Part shown: in pieces, positions 20,387 to 25,170 of the stretch
Numbering within the stretch: position 1 is the stretch's first letter
Layout of the letters: each line of letters starts with the position of its first letter
DNA from: Polysphondylium violaceum
Lineage: Eukaryota > Evosea > Eumycetozoa > Dictyosteliales > Dictyosteliaceae
Direction of reading: 5' to 3'
Length of the DNA stretch: 25,170 bases
NCBI GenBank assembly: GCA_000277445.1
Contig: AJWJ01000341.1
Coordinates: forward strand, 1-25,170
Position numbers and translations under genes: made by a program
The notes under the pieces: model-generated
What the model was told of the DNA's origin: nothing
Databases searched by the model: none
Seen by the model: the letters and a program-made list of their open reading frames with translations, nothing else

Positions 20387-20509
20387 TCATCCAGAGTCTA
20401 TATATATCCACACTTTCCATATATATTTAAATCTAGATATATTCTATTTTTAATTTTATTTTTTTTTGTATTAATATCTATATATATAAATTGTAATAAT
20501 AGTAACAAA

Positions 20510-22749
20510 ATGAAAAATAATATTATATTGTTTTTGATTTTATTTTTCATAACATTGGCTCAATCGGCTCCACCACTTAAGTTTGCAGTATTACAAAATG
20601 GAGATTCAAGTGATTTGGGTTTCAATTATATGGTAAACGATGGTAGAATTTATGTTGAAGATAAATTTAACACTACAAGCACCAAAAGTCTTTATGATGT
20701 CACTGAATTTAATGCCTATGATAAATTTGTCGAATTGATTGATCAAGGTTATAATTTAATTGTTGCCTCTTCTTTGGAATATGGTAATGCCGTTTATAAA
20801 GCCGCTGCCAACTATCCAAATGTTAAATTCCTTACAAGAGGAAGAGGAAATTCCACAATGGCAAATTTAGCAAGAATTTCATACAATGTTCAATCTGCCG
20901 ATTACATGGCTGGTTATTTTGCCGGTATGAATACAAACACCAACATTGTCGGAATTGTTATCCCAGGTCAGAGTTTTAATACCTACCATCACGCCAACTC
21001 ATTTGCCATGGGTGTCAAAGCTGCCTCGAGATATCTCGGCAAAGATATTAAAATCTATTGTGCCTCTACAAATTCATACAATGATTATGATATTGCTGTT
21101 TTGGCAACACAAACCATTTTAGCCAAAGGTGCCGATATTTTGAGTCAAATTCAAAATGATATGACTGTCTCGCTCACATCCATGAATGCAGGCAATCTTG
21201 GTATTGGTACAAATGGCTTTTTAGAGAAAAGAATCTATGGTGAAAAAGTTGGTACCAGTTATGTTATCAATTGGGGAAGACTTTTCTATGAAGCCGCAAA
21301 TCGTTTTGTAAATGATAATTGGACCGTTGGTTGGAGCTTTTTGGGTGATTTTAATAATGAAGTTTTAAATTTGGATACTTTTAGTTTTAGAGTAAGTAGT
21401 AGTGTTTAATGAAAGTTTTGTTTTTAAATATTATATTAATTAAATTTAAATAGGTACCAACTGATAGAGCTGCTCTTATTAGAGCTGAAGAAAAGAAATT
21501 CAAGGACGATTCAAATTATTCACCACAATATTGTGAACCAATTTCTTGTCAAGTTTTCAACTGTACCAAAGGTTGTGCATCCTATGCTGAATGGTCCACT
21601 GCCACTGTCTTTGTTCCAAATATTGAATATTTAGGTCAAATGGAAATTCCATTGACTCAAGTAGAGTTCTCAAATGGAGCTCGTATTACTTTTTCCGTGA
21701 TTGCTACTCTTTTTGGTACTATTATTTTGTTGGGTATGCTTGGTGTTTGTGTCTATAGAAATACATTACCAATCCGTTCAGCCAGTCCAATCTTTTGTAA
21801 TGCCATTTTCCTTGGTGGCTTGTTTATCTTTGCCGGTGTTGCTATCTGGATCACTGCACCCACTACCGCTTTATGCAGATTGAGATATTGGATGGTCAGT
21901 TTAGGCTACACCATCATGCTCGGTTCTATGGTCGTCAAGAATGTCAGAATATACATGTTGTTCAACAACAAAGAGCTCAAAGTATTAAACATCACCAACA
22001 GTAAACTCTTCCCATACGTCGCTTTGGCTTTATTAATCAATATCATCTTGTTGATCATCTGGACCACCCTTGGTGATGTATCTGCCATCAACAGACGTTC
22101 CATCGACGACATTGGCAAATATGAATACCTTACCACCTGCTACATCTCTGATCAAGGCAACATTGCCCTCTACATCCTCTTGGTCTACCACGGTCTCATG
22201 CTCCTTTTGGGTTGTTTGGTGTCATTCAAGATCAGAACCGTTGATATTCAAGATTTCAACGAAAGCAAAGCCATTGCCTCTATTCTCTATGCCATTGCTT
22301 TTTGTCTGTTCATTGTTATCCCACTCCTCATCTCTTCCCAAAAAGTATTCCAACAAGTGATTGTTCTCGCCTCCTCCTTTTCATTCACTGCCGCTAGTGG
22401 TCTTTTGATTCTCTTTGTTCCAAAATTCATTAGAATCTTTGTCAACAACAAGGGCGATAGATCCAAATCATCATTCAGCTCCAAACTCTCTCAAATCACA
22501 CCAACTCACGACACTCTCTCTTACTTCCCTGACGAAGAAATCCCAAATGAGTATTCTAAAAAGCCAGCCAATGCTACTGCAGCCACTACCGAATCATCAA
22601 CCGTCCCAACTACATCCCAGGTCGTTTCCAATGAATCCAACATTCAATCTGGCATTACCGATGGTGACCAAACCACCAGAGAACGTCCACCCGTTCATCA
22701 AGAAACCTTTAGTAGTGATGAAAGTAGTAGCGATGAAGGTCAAGTCTAA
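20510..22749 (+). CDS. class C GPCR, GABA-B-receptor-like (Grl type) with BMP ligand domain
   Basis: Predicted plasma-membrane receptor; D. discoideum relatives (Grl family) sense GABA, glutamate and other secreted signals. Coding joins 20510-21391 and 21454-22749 (725 aa); the 62-nt intron (GTAAGT...AAATAG) joins TFSFR to VPTDRAALI in phase 0. Signal peptide ~1-19. Residues ~21-320 form a BMP/periplasmic-binding-protein-like domain (LKFAVLQNGDSSDLGFNY, NVKFLTRGRGN, DYMAGYFAGM, NIVGIVIPGQ), typical of dictyostelid Grl receptors. A Cys-rich linker follows (YCEPISCQVFNCTKGC). Seven membrane helices span ~370-620, beginning ITFSVIATLFGTIILLGMLG and ending SFTAASGLLILFVPKF, with the class C YRNTLPIRSASP loop after TM1. 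The cytoplasmic tail (~620-725) is Ser/Thr-rich and ends in a Ser/Asp/Glu cluster suited to phosphorylation. The exact Grl orthologue cannot be assigned by eye. Confidence 0.9.
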
Positions 22750-23065
22750 ACTACTACCCGAATATTCAACCCACACTTATGCGCCGAGCAAACATATTAT
22801 ATAGTCTCCGATGTACCAATATATATTTCTAGAAATCGAACCCCAGAAAAGAACGAACGAAAATGATCAATGATCAATCATCAATGATCTATTAATAAAT
22901 CTCCTTTTTGATATTTTAAAAGGGCCTATAAATCTAAATAACTAAATAACAAGTTGCTTGTGTTTACATTATCATGATTGTAATATTACTATGACTACTA
23001 TTGATGTTTGATTTGACTTTTACTATATTATTAGTAATAGTGTATAAATATTTATTAATTAGAGT
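22750..23065. other. Convergent spacer between GPCR and zinc-finger genes
   Basis: This 316-bp AT-rich gap holds no gene. It includes a tandem of ATCAATGATC-like units at about 22865-22892 and AATAAA at about 22894, the likely GPCR poly(A) signal. A T-loop-like GGTTCGAT on the minus strand near 22834-22843 lacks a stem and is not a tRNA. Confidence 0.5.
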
Positions 23066-24892
23066 TTAAGCATTAATAGTATCTTCTTCCTCTTGTTGTT
23101 GTTCTTCTTGTCCTTCATTATCATCATCGGAAACTTCTTTAATCTCTCTTACAATGATTTCTTTGTCACTATCACTTGATGATGCAACAACCACTGTCTT
23201 TCTTTTCTTTAAGCTCGGAGAAACACCTTTGGCAGGTCTACCCTTTTTTGCAGATTGTGAAGGGAAAGGAGGTTTTGTTAATTTTCTATTTCTTTGATCG
23301 CCGTCTTGATCATCGTCTTGCTCATCGTCACCTGGCAATCTATCTTTTCTTTTAGTTGTAGTATTTTGTTGATCATCATCAACACCATTTTGTTGATTAT
23401 TTTGAATACCTATGGTGACACTTTTACTGAGTGCTTTAACTGGAGTCGATGATTTTCTTTTACTTTTTGGTTTCTCAGTTTGTTGGCTTGATTTATTTTC
23501 ACCATTGAGTAAAAGGGTTGATGTTGCTCGACGAGTTCTTGTTGATCTTGTGTTTAATTGTTCTTCTTCCTCTTCGTCACTTTCACTACTAGATTCTTTT
23601 GATCTTCTACCTCTACTTGATCGACTATTTCTAGTTGTTGCTGCTCTTGTTCTTCTTGCTCTTGTTCTTGTCCTTTTTTCACTTTCTTGCTCTTCTTCAT
23701 CTTCCTCTTGCTCCTCTTCATCTTCTTGTTCACTTTCAGTATCTTTTTGAGTTGATCTTCTACCTCTACGAGAAGGCTTTCTACCTCTACGAGATGGTTT
23801 TTCTTGCTCTTCCTCTTCTTCTTGTTCTTCCTCACTACTACTATCTTTAGGTGCTCTTCTAGGTCTACCTCTGGGTCTACCTCTAGGTCTACCTCTACCT
23901 TTACTTGATCTTTTTTCTTGTTCTTCTTCACTACTACTCTTTTCTTGTTCATTTTCGCTTTCATTTTCACTTTGACTCTTTTCCTCTTCTTCCTCTTCAT
24001 CTCTTCTTGATCTTCTCCTTCTATGATGTCTTCTTCTTCTATGAGATCTTCTTTCTTCTTGATCACTATCATTTTCATCATTATCGTCATCACTATCGTG
24101 AGATCTTCTAACTCTTCTTCTTCGTCTTCTTCTATGAGATCTTCTTCTATCCTCTTCGCTTTCCTCTTGCTCTTGTTCATTTCCGCTTTCGTTTTCGTTT
24201 TCGTTTTCATCTTTATCTTGTTCTTCTTGTTGATTATCACTATCACTATCATTATCATTTTTAGATGGTCTTCTTCCTCTTCCCCTTCCTCTTCTCGTTG
24301 ATCTACTGCTAGAAGTACTCGAACCACTTGCTTTTGGTGGTCTTCCTCTACCTCTTTTCTTTGTTTTATCTTGATCTTCTTCACCACTAGATGCTTCTTT
24401 TGCTGAAGCGGATCTTCTTGTTCTAATGGATGGTGCTGAATCTTGATCGATCGACTGACCATCAACATCCCCATTTTCATTATTATTGCCATCATTCTCC
24501 TGTCCCTCTTCTCCTTCGTCGCCTTCTTCACCATCTACATCTTGAGGCTGTTTACGTCGACGGGGAGGTCTCTCTGCAAATAGCCCTTTTTCGATTCTAT
24601 CTGCCCTCTCTTTCATTTTATCGACCAACTTTAGAATTCTACTATTCGAGTTCTCGCCCGAATGAATCTTGATCATGTGTCTATTTAAATTGCTACTCGT
24701 GGAAAAGTATCGTGTTGTTGTGCAAGTCGTGCAACTAAAATTTGTTTTACTCGTGTGACCCACCTCCATAGGACACGCATCCTCGCAATAGTGTTTGGTC
24801 AACTGATGTTTCTTTTGATCGTATCCATCTCTACTAATCAAAGTGCATCCAAGATGACCACAATAAAAGTTGTATTCCACCGGATCAGACAT
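23066..24892 (-). CDS. C2H2 zinc-finger/AT-hook nuclear protein
   Basis: Predicted DNA-binding chromatin or transcription protein; I do not recognise a specific orthologue. Intronless, 608 aa. Two C2H2-like fingers occur at the N-terminus: C11-x4-C16-x12-H29-x4-H34 and C54-x2-C57-x14-H72-x4-H77, the latter with the linker-like HSGE. Between them C36, C40 and H46 may form a further partial site. A basic helix follows (RILKLVDKMKERADRIEKG). The rest is low complexity: alternating acidic Glu/Asp/Gln blocks and Arg/Lys/Ser blocks. AT-hook cores GRGRPPK (~185) and GRGRPRGRPRGRPRR (~345) predict binding to the minor groove of AT-rich DNA, which suits such a genome. The C-terminus is again acidic. 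The ATG at 24892 (MSDPVEYNF) starts directly before the first finger, supporting it. Confidence 0.75.
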   Translation of the reverse strand: MSDPVEYNFYCGHLGCTLISRDGYDQKKHQLTKHYCEDACPMEVGHTSKTNFSCTTCTTTRYFSTSSNLNRHMIKIHSGENSNSRILKLVDKMKERADRIEKGLFAERPPRRRKQPQDVDGEEGDEGEEGQENDGNNNENGDVDGQSIDQDSAPSIRTRRSASAKEASSGEEDQDKTKKRGRGRPPKASGSSTSSSRSTRRGRGRGRRPSKNDNDSDSDNQQEEQDKDENENENESGNEQEQEESEEDRRRSHRRRRRRRVRRSHDSDDDNDENDSDQEERRSHRRRRHHRRRRSRRDEEEEEEKSQSENESENEQEKSSSEEEQEKRSSKGRGRPRGRPRGRPRRAPKDSSSEEEQEEEEEQEKPSRRGRKPSRRGRRSTQKDTESEQEDEEEQEEDEEEQESEKRTRTRARRTRAATTRNSRSSRGRRSKESSSESDEEEEEQLNTRSTRTRRATSTLLLNGENKSSQQTEKPKSKRKSSTPVKALSKSVTIGIQNNQQNGVDDDQQNTTTKRKDRLPGDDEQDDDQDGDQRNRKLTKPPFPSQSAKKGRPAKGVSPSLKKRKTVVVASSSDSDKEIIVREIKEVSDDDNEGQEEQQQEEEDTINA

Positions 24893-25170
24893 CTTCTCTT
24901 TTCTCGGCGCTGTGTCTTTTCTCGGGACTAATTTATATGGTGTTTATCTTTTATCGGATAATGTAAATTTACTGCACACTGTATCCCTGTATACTATAAT
25001 CTTCTATTCCCGCTATGTGCACTATCTATCTTCTCTTACCACTGCACTACTCCTATATCTCTTATCAACTGAAAATAAAAAGTGTGAGGTGGAGTAAAAC
25101 TGAACTGAGATGCTGGTGAAACAAAAAAAAAAAAAAAAACTTTGCACACACGAAAAAAAAAAAAAAAAAA
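24893..25170. promoter_or_regulatory. Upstream region of the zinc-finger/AT-hook gene
   Basis: These 278 bp lie before the minus-strand start. Several C/T-rich segments and two A runs of 17-19 bases near the window end are present. No second gene is visible before the window stops, so the partner on the right is unknown. Confidence 0.45.

Larger units (their letters stand above)
19053..20509. other. Large AT-rich spacer before the GPCR gene
   Basis: This 1.46-kb spacer is the longest gene-free stretch. It has many A/T homopolymers (for example near 19480-19525 and 20229-20250). The part from about 19560 to 19820 has fewer homopolymers and includes paired segments: AGAAGCCT at 19698-19705 with AGGCTTTCT at 19746-19754 (one bulge), and CGCAC at 19720-19724 with GTGCG at 19741-19745. 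It matches no RNA family I recognise. A CACACCCAC motif lies at 20378-20386. Open frames within it are low-complexity and not credible genes. Confidence 0.5.

Noticed and set aside
22829-22848. Minus-strand GGTTCGAT resembling a tRNA T-loop
   Set aside because: The flanking five bases do not pair and there is no acceptor, D or anticodon arm nearby.
23554-24534. Second long open frame (326 codons) on the minus strand overlapping the zinc-finger gene
   Set aside because: It is a shifted reading of purine-rich repeats and consists almost only of Lys, Glu, Met and Val with no domain. The other frame has zinc fingers and AT-hooks.
1-25170. Transposons, LTR elements, viral remnants or CRISPR arrays
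   Set aside because: No reverse transcriptase, integrase, transposase or capsid motif, no long terminal repeats and no regularly spaced repeats were seen on either strand.

Overview
The window reads as nuclear DNA of a dictyostelid social amoeba (Amoebozoa). The evidence is that all nine genes stop with TAA, introns are short (62-121 nt) and AT-rich, spacers are full of A/T homopolymers, and proteins carry Asn, Gln, Asp and Ser/Thr tracts. There is also a dictyostelid-type FNIP/LRR protein and a class C GPCR with a BMP-like ligand domain. Conserved coding regions are clearly GC-richer than I would expect for Dictyostelium discoideum, so a dictyostelid outside the discoideum group (Heterostelium- or Cavenderia-like) is my guess; the species cannot be fixed from the sequence alone. 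I see no mobile element, tRNA, rRNA, CRISPR or viral remnant.

Layout: (1) 327-1587 (+) di-N-acetylchitobiase-like GH18 enzyme, one intron; (2) 1777-3007 (+) a CENP-L-like inner-kinetochore protein in three exons, the last recoverable only by splicing; (3) 3147-10542 (-) a very large SWR1/p400 (Domino)-type chromatin-remodelling ATPase, one intron; (4) 11694-14486 (+) a TRIM-like RING/B-box/coiled-coil protein with C-terminal kelch repeats; (5) 14667-15535 (-) a METTL21-type (family 16) protein methyltransferase, one intron; (6) 16231-17466 (+) a membrane-anchored glycerophosphodiester phosphodiesterase; (7) 17613-19052 (+) an FNIP/LRR-like protein; (8) 20510-22749 (+) a Grl-type class C GPCR, one intron; (9) 23066-24892 (-) a C2H2 zinc-finger/AT-hook protein. 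Pairs 2/3, 4/5 and 8/9 are convergent with short A/T-rich gaps; pairs 3/4 and 5/6 are divergent with larger promoter spacers.

The genes do not form an operon or an evident pathway. Several (CENP-L, the SWR1/p400 ATPase, the AT-hook protein) act on chromatin, but nothing suggests that this is more than chance. The observations most worth a second look are the CENP-L assignment, two introns whose first acceptor AG appears to be skipped, the TRIM-kelch architecture, and palindromes or hairpins in the spacers, one intron and one presumed 3' UTR. I found no convincing evidence of a novel multi-gene system.
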